Shown: piece after piece, positions 35,332 to 43,792 of the stretch | Layout of the letters: each line of letters starts with the position of its first letter | Numbering within the stretch: position 1 is the first letter of the stretch | Source of the DNA: Meiothermus cerbereus DSM 11376 | GTDB lineage: Bacteria; Deinococcota; Deinococci; Deinococcales; Thermaceae | Assembly: GCF_000620065.1 (NCBI RefSeq) | Contig: NZ_KK211061.1 | Span: 44,585 to 108,584, forward strand | Length of the DNA stretch: 64,000 nucleotides | Reading direction: 5' to 3' | The notes under the pieces: model-generated | Seen by the model: only the letters and a program-made list of their open reading frames with translations | What the model was told of the DNA's origin: nothing | Databases searched by the model: none | Program-made: the position numbers and the translations under genes

Positions 35332-36675
35332 CTAGTCAAAGATCTTGCCGGGATTGAGCAGGCTCTGGGGGTCAAAGAGCTGTTTGATCTGGCGCATCCA
35401 TCCCAAAGCCGGCCCGTGCTCTTGGGGCAGATATTTCTTTTTGCGTAGCCCCACCCCGTGTTCGCCGGTACAGGTGCCCCCCAGGGCCAGGGTGTGCTCG
35501 ACAAGTCGCTCGGAAAAAACTTCTGCCCTGGGGTCGCCTGGTTCACAGACCACCAGGGTGTGAAAGTTGCCGTCGCCCACGTGTCCCAAAATATTGCCGC
35601 TAAGGCCTAGTTCGCGCAGCAGGTGGCTGGAATATGCTACCAGGTCGGGCATTTTGGAGATGGGCACGGCAGTGTCGGTGGCGAGGTAGGCCTTTCCGGG
35701 GAAAAGGTTGACCAAAGCCCAGTAGGCCTGGTGCCGGGCCTCCCACTGGGCGGTGCGCTCCTCCTGGGTACGGGCGGTGTCTATGCGGATGGCCCCGGCC
35801 TCCTGCATCAGCTCGAGGGCTAGGCTCGATTCGGCCTCGAGGGCTTCCTGGGTGGAGGAGTGAAACTCCACAAATAAAGCGGGTTTTTCGGGGTAGCTCT
35901 GGCCCAGGTAGCGATTAATGGCCAGCATACCCACCTCGTCCACCAGCTCGAGCCGCGCCACCGGCAGCCCACTGGCCATAACCGCGTAGGCAGCCTGGGC
36001 GGTGGCGTTCAGGTTTTCGAAGAAAACCCGCAGGGTGTGGATGTGCTCGGGGATGGGGTGCAGCTTTAAGGTCAGGCAGGTGATGATGCCCAGGGTTCCC
36101 TCGGAGCCGATGAACAAGTCCTTGAGGTTATAGCCTGCGCTGCTTTTGCGTACCCCCCGGCCCAGCTCCAATACCTCGCCATTTGCCAGGACTACCTGTA
36201 GCGCCAGGACGTTCTGCCGCATCCCGCCGTATCGCACGGTGGTGGTGCCCGAGGCGTTGGTAGCGGCCATGCCCCCCAGGCTGGCATCCGCGCCGGGGTC
36301 TACCGGAAAGAAGAGGCCGGTGCCTTTGAGAGCCTCGTTCAGGGCCTTGCGGGTCAGGCCTGGCTCTACCACGGCCAGGAAGTCTTCGGGGCGAACCTCG
36401 AGCACCCGGTTCATGCGTGAAACATCCAGCGAGATGGCCGGTCCCTGGGGGATCACATGCCCCTCGAGGCTGGTACCGGCCCCAAAAGGAATTACCGCCA
36501 CGCGGTGGGCACGGGCCCAGCCCAAAGCGGCCTGAATATCCGAAAGGTTTTCTGCAAAGACCACAGCCAGGGGCGGGTTCTGGATGGGGTAGCTCTCGTC
36601 TCTGCCATGGGTATTGAGGTCGGTGGGGGAGGTGCTCACTTTTTGCGGTAGTAGGTTCTTCAGGCTTTCCAGCAT
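35332..36675 (-). CDS. FAD-linked oxidase, D-lactate/glycolate dehydrogenase-like (GlcD superfamily)
   Basis: A 447-residue flavoenzyme of the VAO/PCMH type. FAD-binding motifs include IPFGAGTSLEGH and DPGADASLGGMAATNASGTTTVRYGGM. The C-terminal FAD-oxidase domain contains GHVGDGNFH and ends with the family tail LLNPGKIFD. It probably oxidises D-lactate or another 2-hydroxy acid and passes electrons to the respiratory chain. The start at 36675 has TAGGCT 6 nt upstream (leaderless pattern). It is a paralog of the GlcD-type protein at 57760. Confidence 0.9.
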   Translation of the reverse strand: MLESLKNLLPQKVSTSPTDLNTHGRDESYPIQNPPLAVVFAENLSDIQAALGWARAHRVAVIPFGAGTSLEGHVIPQGPAISLDVSRMNRVLEVRPEDFLAVVEPGLTRKALNEALKGTGLFFPVDPGADASLGGMAATNASGTTTVRYGGMRQNVLALQVVLANGEVLELGRGVRKSSAGYNLKDLFIGSEGTLGIITCLTLKLHPIPEHIHTLRVFFENLNATAQAAYAVMASGLPVARLELVDEVGMLAINRYLGQSYPEKPALFVEFHSSTQEALEAESSLALELMQEAGAIRIDTARTQEERTAQWEARHQAYWALVNLFPGKAYLATDTAVPISKMPDLVAYSSHLLRELGLSGNILGHVGDGNFHTLVVCEPGDPRAEVFSERLVEHTLALGGTCTGEHGVGLRKKKYLPQEHGPALGWMRQIKQLFDPQSLLNPGKIFD

Positions 36676-36789
36676 GGCTTTAGCCTAACCTTAAGGCCAC
36701 AGGTTTAAGCGTTAACCAGAGCCGGCAAAGCGGGTGATATTTGAACCATGAAAGACACTTGAGCGTTACATAAAAGCTGTTGGTGATGT

Positions 36790-37266
36790 ATGCGCCCACC
36801 AAGCCGGCGCAAGCTGCTACCCTGGCTGGTAGTGATGATTGCTTTGACGAACACACACCAACCTGCGCTGCGCGATAACCTGCAACGCCTGCTACGTGAG
36901 GCCTGGGACAAACTAGAACGGCAACCACGGGAATCGGCTGCCCCGGCACGCCGCGCCGAACACCTTGCCCGCTGCTCGGGCGAGAACCGAGCCTGGGCCC
37001 AGAGCCTTTTTGTGTGGGGGGTGGCCAGCCTGTACGAAGGCGATAGCCAGGAAGCCATTGTGCTTTTGTCGAGGGCCCTGGCGGTCTTTCGCTTTTTGAA
37101 TGACGAACAGGGCCAGTGGTCCTGCCTCAAGGCCATTGCCCTGGCCTGGGGTTATGCCGGTGATGCTGTCCAGGCCCTCGAGACCCACTCCATTGCCAAT
37201 ACCTTCAATCGCCAGGCCGAGTTTGCAAGCAAAGCAGGCTGGCTGCGCTGGTTTGTCGCCGAGTGA
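36790..37266 (+). CDS. Hypothetical helical-repeat protein
   Basis: A 158-residue protein I cannot place in a family. The segment SLFVWGVASLYEGDSQEAIVLLSRALAVF followed by LKAIALAWGYAGDAVQALETHS looks like one to two tetratricopeptide-type helix pairs. The N-terminus is basic with a hydrophobic stretch (LLPWLVVMIAL). The start is not secure: ATG 36790 or ATG 36835, neither with a good ribosome site. It is divergent from the FAD oxidase gene. A scaffold or partner-binding role is all that can be suggested. Confidence 0.6.
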   Translation: MRPPSRRKLLPWLVVMIALTNTHQPALRDNLQRLLREAWDKLERQPRESAAPARRAEHLARCSGENRAWAQSLFVWGVASLYEGDSQEAIVLLSRALAVFRFLNDEQGQWSCLKAIALAWGYAGDAVQALETHSIANTFNRQAEFASKAGWLRWFVAE

Positions 37267-37310
37267 CGGGGCGCGCCTGAGCGCAGGGGCCATACACAAA
37301 ACGCGCAAAA

Positions 37311-37335
37311 TGACAGTTGCGGCTTCAAACTGTCA
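37311..37335. promoter_or_regulatory. Inverted repeat in an intergenic region
   Basis: TGACAGTT (37311-37318) and AACTGTCA (37328-37335) form a perfect 8-bp inverted repeat with a 9-nt loop, between two unknown genes. It may be a repressor site for the gene at 37415 or a weak terminator; there is no T-run. Confidence 0.35.
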
Positions 37336-37414
37336 GCCTGTTGCCGGCGTTTTGCCTGTCTAGGACGGGTTATTTGCGCTTGACCGGAGGGCCTGCTATG
37401 TTGCAAGCTGAAGT

Positions 37415-37813
37415 ATGGCAAGTGCTGTAAGACGGGAAGTGTGGCAGGACGTAGAGGTGAACCTGGAGCTTTCGCTCGAGTTCGACCCCGAGGAGTTTTT
37501 GCGGCGTTATCCGGGTCTTGCGCTGGTGCTGGCCGAACTGCTGGTGGGGCCTCCGCGGCGCTGGCGCGACCCTGCCGAGCTGCTGCCGTATGCAGGCTGT
37601 AAGAGCCTCGAGGCCAGGCTGCCCCGCTTGCGCTTTAGCCCCCTGGAAACCCGCTCGTTGGGCCGGGCCTTGGACAAGCTGTTTACGGCCATCGAGTTTC
37701 GCATTGTGGGGCACAAGGTGATTGCGGTTCCGCCGCCGGGTAGGTTTATCAAGCTACCCGAGGGCTGGCGGGCCCAGAGCGGGGTGTGGCTCTGCCATCA
37801 ACCCCTGGCCTAG
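37415..37813 (+). CDS. Hypothetical protein, 132 residues
   Basis: Not recognised. A soluble protein of 132 residues starting MASAVRREVWQDVEVNLELSLEFDPEEFLRR in part, with an alternation of charged and hydrophobic residues, a single mid-chain Cys (YAGCKSLE) and a C-terminal EGWRAQSGVWLCHQPLA. No signal peptide or membrane helix. Reading-frame quality and third-position G+C fit a real gene. The start lacks both a clear ribosome site and a -10 box at 6-7 nt. A compact palindrome lies about 80 bp upstream. Confidence 0.6.
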   Translation: MASAVRREVWQDVEVNLELSLEFDPEEFLRRYPGLALVLAELLVGPPRRWRDPAELLPYAGCKSLEARLPRLRFSPLETRSLGRALDKLFTAIEFRIVGHKVIAVPPPGRFIKLPEGWRAQSGVWLCHQPLA

Positions 37814-37895
37814 CTTTGTGGTTCAGGGGGCTGGGTTCGTCATTTGCTCAAAAATGCCCTAAGCTGGAGAAGCGCGGCCTGGTGCTGCGCTGGTT

Positions 37896-38993
37896 ATGCC
37901 GCAACGAATTCTGCTGGTTTATACAAAGGCGGGGGGTGGGCACTTTGCCCTGGCACAAAACCTGCACAGGTTGCTGACCGAGCTCGAGCCCGAGTCCGAG
38001 ATAAGGCTGTTCAACTTTTTTGACGTGGGGCCGCGCTGGATTGGTCAGGCCATCCAGGATGGTTACAATTTTTCGGTCAACAAACAGCGCTGGCTGTTTA
38101 CAGTCTTTCAAGCTTTCTATCAGACCCGGCCGGCCATTCAGTCCTTTGCACGGGTTCTGGGAATGCGCCTGGCCCCGGCCATTAACGAATACCTGGAGTC
38201 GTTTCGCCCCGACAAGATTATTTACTGCTACCCGGTGAACCACGGCTTTCGCCGGTTGCCGTATGTACGCAAGCACAAGCCCAAAACCCTTACCGTGGTG
38301 AGCGATATTTTTAGCCCGCACCTGTACTGGTTTGTCGACACCAAAGACCAGTACGTGGTGGCCAGTCCCGAAGCCTATAGCCTGGCCCGGCGCTACCGGG
38401 TTCCTGCGGAGAACCTGCACTACTTCCAAACCCTGATTGACCCTAAATACAACCAGCCCCTGAAGCCCGCCGAGGTGGCTCGACTGCGCCAGGAGTGGGG
38501 CTTGACGCACCCCTACACCGTGCTGGTGACGGGGGGTGGTGCGGGCCTGAAAATAAGTTTTGGCCTGGTGCGTGAGCTGCTCAAAATCGAGGGCATCAAT
38601 GTGGTGGTGGTGTGTGGCTATAACCAGAAGCTCTACCGGCAGCTCGAGGCCTTCAAAGAAAAAAACCGCATCTCAAACCTGGTCTTGTTTGGGTTTACCA
38701 AGCAGATGTACGAGCTAATTAATGTTTCCAACGTGGTGGTTACCAAGGCCGGCCCTGCTACCATTGCCGAGGTGCTTTCCCAGGGCAAAGACCTGATCGT
38801 CTGCGATTATGTGTGGCCGCAAGAATATGGCAACGTCGAGCTGATTCGGCATGAAAAGCTGGGGTATTACATCCGTCAACCCCGCAAAATTGCGCAAAAG
38901 ATTCGCGAGCTCAAAGACCGGCCCCCTGAGCGCAAAACCCTCAGCCTGCAGAACGACATCGTGCGGCTGGCCAAGTACATCCTCGAGCTATAG
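37896..38993 (+). CDS. MGDG-synthase/MurG-like glycosyltransferase
   Basis: A 365-residue GT-B glycosyltransferase. The N-terminal motif ILLVYTKAGGGHFALAQNL is that of the MGDG synthase family, which acts on diacylglycerol-type acceptors. The C-terminal half has VLVTGGGAGLK, the VVVVCGYNQKL strand and the nucleotide-sugar pocket KAGPATIAEVLSQG. It probably makes a glycolipid at the inner face of the membrane, in line with the abundant glycolipids of Thermaceae. The start ATG 37896 has no obvious ribosome site. Confidence 0.88.
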   Translation: MPQRILLVYTKAGGGHFALAQNLHRLLTELEPESEIRLFNFFDVGPRWIGQAIQDGYNFSVNKQRWLFTVFQAFYQTRPAIQSFARVLGMRLAPAINEYLESFRPDKIIYCYPVNHGFRRLPYVRKHKPKTLTVVSDIFSPHLYWFVDTKDQYVVASPEAYSLARRYRVPAENLHYFQTLIDPKYNQPLKPAEVARLRQEWGLTHPYTVLVTGGGAGLKISFGLVRELLKIEGINVVVVCGYNQKLYRQLEAFKEKNRISNLVLFGFTKQMYELINVSNVVVTKAGPATIAEVLSQGKDLIVCDYVWPQEYGNVELIRHEKLGYYIRQPRKIAQKIRELKDRPPERKTLSLQNDIVRLAKYILEL

Positions 38994-39025
38994 CCGAACC
39001 TGGATGAACCGCTACTGCTGTTTTT

Positions 39026-39151
39026 GCTGGGGCCTCCCCCTGAAGCACTGGCAGCACTATCACACGCTTCACTGTGCGGGACAAAGCAATCAAGTTTTGA
39101 GCGGCTTAGTGAAGAGCGCTCTAAACGCAGTGCTTCAGGTGAGGCTCATAT
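39026..39151 (+). repeat. Compound dispersed repeat (family 1 ends, family 2 core)
   Basis: The outer ends CCTGAAGCACTG (39039-39050) and CAGTGCTTCAGG (39128-39139) form a perfect 12-bp inverted repeat and resemble the ends of family 1 (GGGGCC...CCTGAAGC and TTCAGG..AGG.TCATAT). The middle (39072-39126) is an inverted copy of the family 2 head and core: on the minus strand TTTAGAGCGCTCTTC and TTGCTTTGTCC.GCACAG. It lies between two convergent genes. Confidence 0.65.
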
Positions 39152-39191
39152 GGTGGGCGTCTTTGCGAAGGCGAGATAGGCCAAGGGCGCT

Positions 39192-40142
39192 CTAGCCCAG
39201 AATTTTCTCGATGCGCTCGAGCGCTTCCTGTGGCAGGTCTACCCCCGCTGCACCCAGGCTTTCCTCGAGCTGTTCAGGTTTGGTGGCACCCGTGATGGCG
39301 CTGCTCACGCCCTTCTGGCGCAGAACCCAGGCCAGGGCCAGCTGGGTACGGGTAAGGCCCAGGTCGGAGGCCACCTTTTTGAGGGCCTTGACCTTCTTGA
39401 CGTTTTCTTCGGTCAGGAAGCGGTTGCCAAACTGGGGGTAGCGCTCGAAGCGGCTGTCTTTGGGTACGCCTTTGTCGTAACGCCCGGTAAGCATCCCCAT
39501 GGCCAGGGGGCTCCAGACCACCATCCCCAGGCCAAAGCGCTCGGTTTCGGGCAGAATTTCCTGTTCCACGCGCTCACGGTAGAGCATCGAGTACTGCGGC
39601 TGCTCGACGGCGGGGGGGTGCAGGCCATTGCTCCGGGCAAACTGCACAGCCTCCACAATGCGGGCTGCCGGCCACTCGGAAGTACCCCAGTAGAGCACCA
39701 GGCCCCGGTCTACCAGGTTGCTCATGGTACCCACGATTTCCTCCATGGGCACCTCGGGGTCGTAGCGGTGGCAGAAATACAGGTCGAGGTAGTCGGTGCC
39801 CATACGCTTTAGGCTTCGCTCGAGGCTTTCCCGCACGTGCTTGCGCGAGAGGCCCCTTCCGTTGGCATCCTCGCTGGTGGGCCAGAAAACCTTGCTCGAC
39901 AGAACCAGTTCGTGGCGGGGGAACTGTTCCAGCAAGGCTTTGCTCATCAGTTCCTCGGCCAGTCCCTTGGCGTACACGTCGGCGTTGTCAAAAAAATTGA
40001 TGCCGCCTTCGTAGGCGATGCGGGTAATGGCCTTGATTCGCTCGAGGTCGTTGACGGCGTCGCCGTAGGTGACCCAGGCCCCCAGCGAAATTTCCGAAAC
40101 CTTTAAGCCCCACTGACCAAGTTTGCGATAGCGCATGGGCAT
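39192..40142 (-). CDS. Aldo/keto reductase, potassium-channel beta-subunit-like
   Basis: A 316-residue NADPH-dependent oxidoreductase with the TIM-barrel aldo/keto reductase fold. The catalytic tetrad appears as Asp and Tyr in FFDNADVYAKG, Lys in LVLSSKVFWP and His in YFCHRYDPE. The C-terminal cofactor segment VSSAITGATKPEQLEE is present. It resembles the YajO/Kv-beta subgroup. The start at 40142 has GGAGG five nt upstream; a second ATG lies six nt inside. Substrate unknown, probably aldehydes or ketones. Confidence 0.93.
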   Translation of the reverse strand: MPMRYRKLGQWGLKVSEISLGAWVTYGDAVNDLERIKAITRIAYEGGINFFDNADVYAKGLAEELMSKALLEQFPRHELVLSSKVFWPTSEDANGRGLSRKHVRESLERSLKRMGTDYLDLYFCHRYDPEVPMEEIVGTMSNLVDRGLVLYWGTSEWPAARIVEAVQFARSNGLHPPAVEQPQYSMLYRERVEQEILPETERFGLGMVVWSPLAMGMLTGRYDKGVPKDSRFERYPQFGNRFLTEENVKKVKALKKVASDLGLTRTQLALAWVLRQKGVSSAITGATKPEQLEESLGAAGVDLPQEALERIEKILG

Positions 40143-40200
40143 AGTATCCTCCGCCCGCCATCATATCGCGGGCAATCCATGTGAATGGAATCTGGGTTGT

Positions 40201-40413
40201 TTATTTGGCCTCGAGTTCGATTACCGCAGCAGGGGCCACAAAGCCCACCGACTTGTGGGTGCCGTCGCAAAAGGGCTTGTTGTTGGAATGCCCGCAGCGG
40301 CACAACGAGACCCTGGGTTTTTCGATAACCACTTCCTGGTCACCCTGACGCAACACGTATTTGCCGCCCGTTTCGATGCCAATGGAGCCGTTTTCGCGGA
40401 ACTCGATTTTCAT
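40201..40413 (-). CDS. CDGSH iron-sulfur domain protein
   Basis: A 70-residue protein of the mitoNEET type. The signature CRCGHSNNKPFCDGTH supplies three Cys and one His ligands for a 2Fe-2S cluster. Length is that of the minimal bacterial form, probably a homodimer in the cytoplasm. The start has TAGAAT 6 nt upstream and no ribosome site. The AKR gene follows 58 bp downstream on the same strand. Roles of bacterial CDGSH proteins are largely unknown; electron or cluster transfer is likely. Confidence 0.93.
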   Translation of the reverse strand: MKIEFRENGSIGIETGGKYVLRQGDQEVVIEKPRVSLCRCGHSNNKPFCDGTHKSVGFVAPAAVIELEAK

Positions 40414-40487
40414 GGCCCAATTCTACCCACCCCGGTCAAAATGAGCGAGGTTTGACCTTTGGGCTTTAGCGTCCCAGAATACTCTGG

Positions 40488-40886
40488 ATGTACACCACCC
40501 GTCTGGCCTACGTTCACCTGACCGTTCGGCAGCTCGAGGCCGCCGTAACCTTTTACACCCGTTTTCTGGATCTACAACTATCCGAACGCTTCGGGAAGAC
40601 CGCGCTGCTGGTCTCATCTGAAAACCCAGCCCACTACGAGCTGGCCCTTAGCGAAGGCCAGCCGCCCAGTTCTATTACGCTTGGTTTTGCTGCTGCCACC
40701 GAGCAAGACTTTAAAGCAGCCCAGGACTTTGTTCGTCTCGAGGGCGTTCCCAGCAAGCTCGAGGATCGGGGCATCGCCCTGGTGCTTTGCCTGCAAGACC
40801 CCGACGGAAACTCGGTTGAGCTGTTTTTTGACCGGCGCAAGCGCGGGGGTCGGGCTTTCTGGCGGGGCGAGAGCGAACTTCTTTGA
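40488..40886 (+). CDS. Single-domain VOC (glyoxalase-like) protein
   Basis: A 132-residue vicinal oxygen chelate protein. RLAYVHLTVRQLEAAVTFYTRFL and the end CLQDPDGNSVELFFDRR are the typical start and finish of one glyoxalase domain, with His and Glu as metal-ligand candidates. It is related in fold, not closely in sequence, to the two larger VOC proteins at 3618 and 11848. TTGACC and CAGAAT lie 17 nt apart, and the -10 box ends 7 nt before the ATG. Function unknown. Confidence 0.85.
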   Translation: MYTTRLAYVHLTVRQLEAAVTFYTRFLDLQLSERFGKTALLVSSENPAHYELALSEGQPPSSITLGFAAATEQDFKAAQDFVRLEGVPSKLEDRGIALVLCLQDPDGNSVELFFDRRKRGGRAFWRGESELL

Positions 40887-41001
40887 GCGCGAACCCCACC
40901 GGATGTGAGCGCTTTTCTTCACACTTCAGGCCGCTTCCCCAAGAAGCAGGCTAAAGCGCACCGTGCAAGGTTTTATACTAGGACCAAAGCAAGGAGGAAC
41001 T

Positions 41002-43341
41002 GTGGGCTTATTGCGTGTTTTGGGGCGTTTGCTGCTGGTGGTTGTTGGGCTGGTGCTGGTTTTGGCGGTGGGCGGCTGGTTCTGGCTGCGGGGCGCAACC
41101 CTTCCCCAGCACCAGGGCAGGCTGGCCCTTAAGGGGCTTTCGGCGCCGGTTGAGATGAGCCGCACCGCAGAGAGGGTGCTGCACATCAAGGCCCAAACCG
41201 ATACCGACGCCTTTTTTGCCCTGGGGGTGGCCCATGCCCAGGATCGCCTGTGGCAGATGGAGTTCCAGCGCCGGGTAGGGGCTGGGCGTCTATCTGAGGT
41301 AATCGGGAAAGCTACCCTGGATCAGGATCGCTTTTTGCGTACCTGGGGCTTTTACCGTGCTGCCGAGCAGGCCTATGTGGGCCTATCGCCTTATGCCAAG
41401 TCGGCGGTGGATGCCTACGTGGCCGGCATCAACGCCTATCTTTCAACCAACCCGCCGCTACCGCTGGAGTTTCGTCTGCTGGGCTTCAAGCCCGAGCCGT
41501 GGAAGCCCGCCGATGTGCTGGTCTGGGCCAAAATGATGTCCTTTGACCTCTCGGGCAACTGGCGCAGCGAGCTACAGCGCCTGCAATGGGCCGCCAAAGG
41601 CATGAGCCCTGCGCGCATGGCCCAGCTCAGACCACCCTATCCCGCCGACGCGCCCACCGTGTTGCAGGCCGAAGACCTGCAACTGCCGCCACCCGCCCGG
41701 CCCGACGGGGAGTCGGCCCGTGCCTTGCTTACCCTGGCCGTCCAGCTACCCAGGGCCCTGCACCTGCCGGGAGAGCTGATGGCCCGTGCCTCCAACAACT
41801 GGGTCATTGGGGGGGGCCGCAGCGTAAGCGGTAAGCCGCTGCTGGCCAACGACCCCCACCTGGGGCTGGGAGCACCTTCGGTGTGGTACCTGGTGCACAT
41901 CGAAGCCCCCACCTACAAGGCCATTGGCACTAGCTTCCCGGGCCTTCCGGCAGTGGTGATTGGCCGTAACGAGCGCATCGGCTGGGGCGTGACCACGGTA
42001 GGCGCGGACGTGCAGGATCTGTACGTGATGGAAGAGGTGGCGGGAGGCTACCGCTACAGGGGGCAGGTCGAACCCTGGCGCATCCGCAACGAGGTTATCA
42101 AGATCAAAGGTGAGCCCGACGTAACCCTGCAGGTGCGGGAAAGCCGCTATGGGCCGGTCATCAACGATGTGGTCAAGAACCCCGGCGCCAGGCCGCTTTC
42201 GTTGCGCTGGACCAGCCTCGAGCCCACCGACCGCACCATAGAAGCCTTTATTGGCATTGCCAAAGCGCAAAACTGGGAGCAGTTCAAAGCCGCCCTGGCC
42301 AACTACAACGCACCCAGCCAGAACTTTGTTTATGCCGATGTGGACGGCAACATCGGTTACATGGCCCCAGCCCGCTTTCCCATCCGTAAACCCGGCCACT
42401 CGGGCCTGATGCCAGTTCCGGGCGATGGCAACTGGGACTGGCAGGGCTACCTGCCCCAGGACCAGTGGCCCCAGGTCTACAACCCTAAAGAGGGCTTTAT
42501 CGTTACCGCCAACAACAAGGTAACCCCAGCCAACTACCCCCACACCATCTCGCTGGAGTGGGAGGAACCCTACCGGGCTCAGCGCATCCGTGAGCTGATT
42601 CTGGCCAAGGACAAGCTTTCTGTGGAAGATATGCAGGCCATGCAGCAGGACATCACCAGCTTGCTCTACCGCGAGTTTAAGCCTGTTCTGGAGATGCTCA
42701 ACCCACTTTCGGAAAACGCGCGCCAGTGGAAGGCTCGCCTCCTGGCCTGGGACGGGGCAATGCGGGCCGAGCAGGTAGAACCCACGGTATTCCAGGCCTG
42801 GTACACCGAGCTTAGCCGCCTGCCCAGCAAAGAGGTGGAGCAGGAGTTCTGGGAACAGCCCCGCTACCTGCTGGCGGCCATGCGCCAGGGTGACCCGGCC
42901 TGCCAGACCTCCGATACCCAGACCTGCCTGGACTACGCGGCCCTTGCCCTGGATAAGGCCCTCGACCGCTTCAACAACAACCCCCCACCCTGGGGCCAGG
43001 TTCACCAGGCCTCTTTCCCACACGCCATCCTGACCAATGTTTCGCCACTGAACCGCCTGGCCGACCGGGCCATACCCCACGGCGGCGACCGCTACACCCT
43101 GAACCGTGCTTCTTACGACCCCAGCACCTTCCGCATGACGGTGGGAAGCAGCTACCGGCACATTCTGGATTTTGCCGACCTCGAGCGCTCTTTATTTATC
43201 ATTCCCATGGGCCAGTCTGGGGCCTTGCTTTCGCCCAGCTACGATAGCCTTCTACGCAAATGGGCCAGCGGGCAGTACCTGCCCATGCGGATGAACGAGA
43301 CCCGCTTCACCACGCGCCAGACCCTCGAGCCTCAGCGCTAG
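41002..43341 (+). CDS. Penicillin acylase family (S45) amidohydrolase, membrane-anchored
   Basis: A 779-residue Ntn-hydrolase precursor. A hydrophobic N-terminal anchor (LLLVVVGLVLVLAVGGWFWL) leads to the A-chain with GVAHAQDRLWQMEF and GAGRLSEVIG. The B-chain would begin at S264 in ARASNNWVIGG, which is the autocatalytic nucleophile, followed by KPLLANDPHLGL. Family members cleave amide bonds of penicillins, acyl-homoserine lactones or other N-acyl compounds. I choose GTG 41002, with AAGGAGG four nt upstream. A paralog lies at 54816. The physiological substrate is open; quorum-signal degradation is only one possibility. Confidence 0.92.
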   Translation: MGLLRVLGRLLLVVVGLVLVLAVGGWFWLRGATLPQHQGRLALKGLSAPVEMSRTAERVLHIKAQTDTDAFFALGVAHAQDRLWQMEFQRRVGAGRLSEVIGKATLDQDRFLRTWGFYRAAEQAYVGLSPYAKSAVDAYVAGINAYLSTNPPLPLEFRLLGFKPEPWKPADVLVWAKMMSFDLSGNWRSELQRLQWAAKGMSPARMAQLRPPYPADAPTVLQAEDLQLPPPARPDGESARALLTLAVQLPRALHLPGELMARASNNWVIGGGRSVSGKPLLANDPHLGLGAPSVWYLVHIEAPTYKAIGTSFPGLPAVVIGRNERIGWGVTTVGADVQDLYVMEEVAGGYRYRGQVEPWRIRNEVIKIKGEPDVTLQVRESRYGPVINDVVKNPGARPLSLRWTSLEPTDRTIEAFIGIAKAQNWEQFKAALANYNAPSQNFVYADVDGNIGYMAPARFPIRKPGHSGLMPVPGDGNWDWQGYLPQDQWPQVYNPKEGFIVTANNKVTPANYPHTISLEWEEPYRAQRIRELILAKDKLSVEDMQAMQQDITSLLYREFKPVLEMLNPLSENARQWKARLLAWDGAMRAEQVEPTVFQAWYTELSRLPSKEVEQEFWEQPRYLLAAMRQGDPACQTSDTQTCLDYAALALDKALDRFNNNPPPWGQVHQASFPHAILTNVSPLNRLADRAIPHGGDRYTLNRASYDPSTFRMTVGSSYRHILDFADLERSLFIIPMGQSGALLSPSYDSLLRKWASGQYLPMRMNETRFTTRQTLEPQR

Positions 43342-43378
43342 CACATAAGGCCGATTGACATTATCACGCTGGCGGGTT

Positions 43379-43402
43379 AGTGTACTATATAGCTAGTGCA
43401 CT
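43379..43402 (+). promoter_or_regulatory. Operator of the GntR(YtrA-type)-ABC operon
   Basis: AGTGTACTA (43379-43387) and TAGTGCACT (43394-43402) form an inverted repeat (8 of 9 bases) with a 6-nt spacer, directly before the ribosome site of the regulator gene. A TTGACA lies at 43355-43360. The outer AGTGTA and TGCACT fit the operator type reported for YtrA regulators. Autorepression is inferred. Confidence 0.65.
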
Positions 43403-43417
43403 AAGGAGGTGGCTCGA

Positions 43418-43792
43418 TTGTGGAACTTGGATGTAGAAGCGGGGCCGATTTATGCGCAGATTGTGCGGGGGGTGGAGCGAATGCTGGCGAATGGGGTGTT
43501 AAAACCAGGCGATAAACTGCCATCGGCACGGGAACTGGCGGCGGCCCTGAAGGTAAACCCCAACACGGTGATTCATGCCTACAGCCAGCTCGAGATGGCC
43601 CAGGTAAGCGAGACCCGGCGGGGCCTGGGTACTTTTGTGCGCGAGGATGTGAACGTCGAAGGCATCCGCCTGCGCATTTTGCAGGAGGCGGCGCAGCGCT
43701 TTTGGTCGGAAGTGCAAAGCCTGGGGCTGGGCCTCGAGGAGGCCCAAAAAGCCCTTCTAAGCCTGAGCTCCAACACCAGGGAGGCCCAATGA
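43418..43792 (+). CDS. GntR-family regulator, YtrA type
   Basis: A 124-residue regulator. The GntR winged helix (about 10-75) is clear: GPIYAQIVRGVERMLANG, GDKLPSARELAAALKVNPNTVIHAY and the RRGLGTFV wing. Only a short helical tail follows, as in YtrA-type proteins that control neighbouring ABC transporter genes. I choose TTG 43418, seven nt after AAGGAGGT; GTG 43409 overlaps the ribosome site. Its stop overlaps the start of the ATPase gene. A matching palindrome lies just upstream. Confidence 0.9.
   Translation: MWNLDVEAGPIYAQIVRGVERMLANGVLKPGDKLPSARELAAALKVNPNTVIHAYSQLEMAQVSETRRGLGTFVREDVNVEGIRLRILQEAAQRFWSEVQSLGLGLEEAQKALLSLSSNTREAQ

Noticed and set aside
41746-43161. A 471-codon open frame antisense to the penicillin acylase gene
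   Set aside because: The plus-strand frame has clear S45 motifs throughout; the antisense frame has none.
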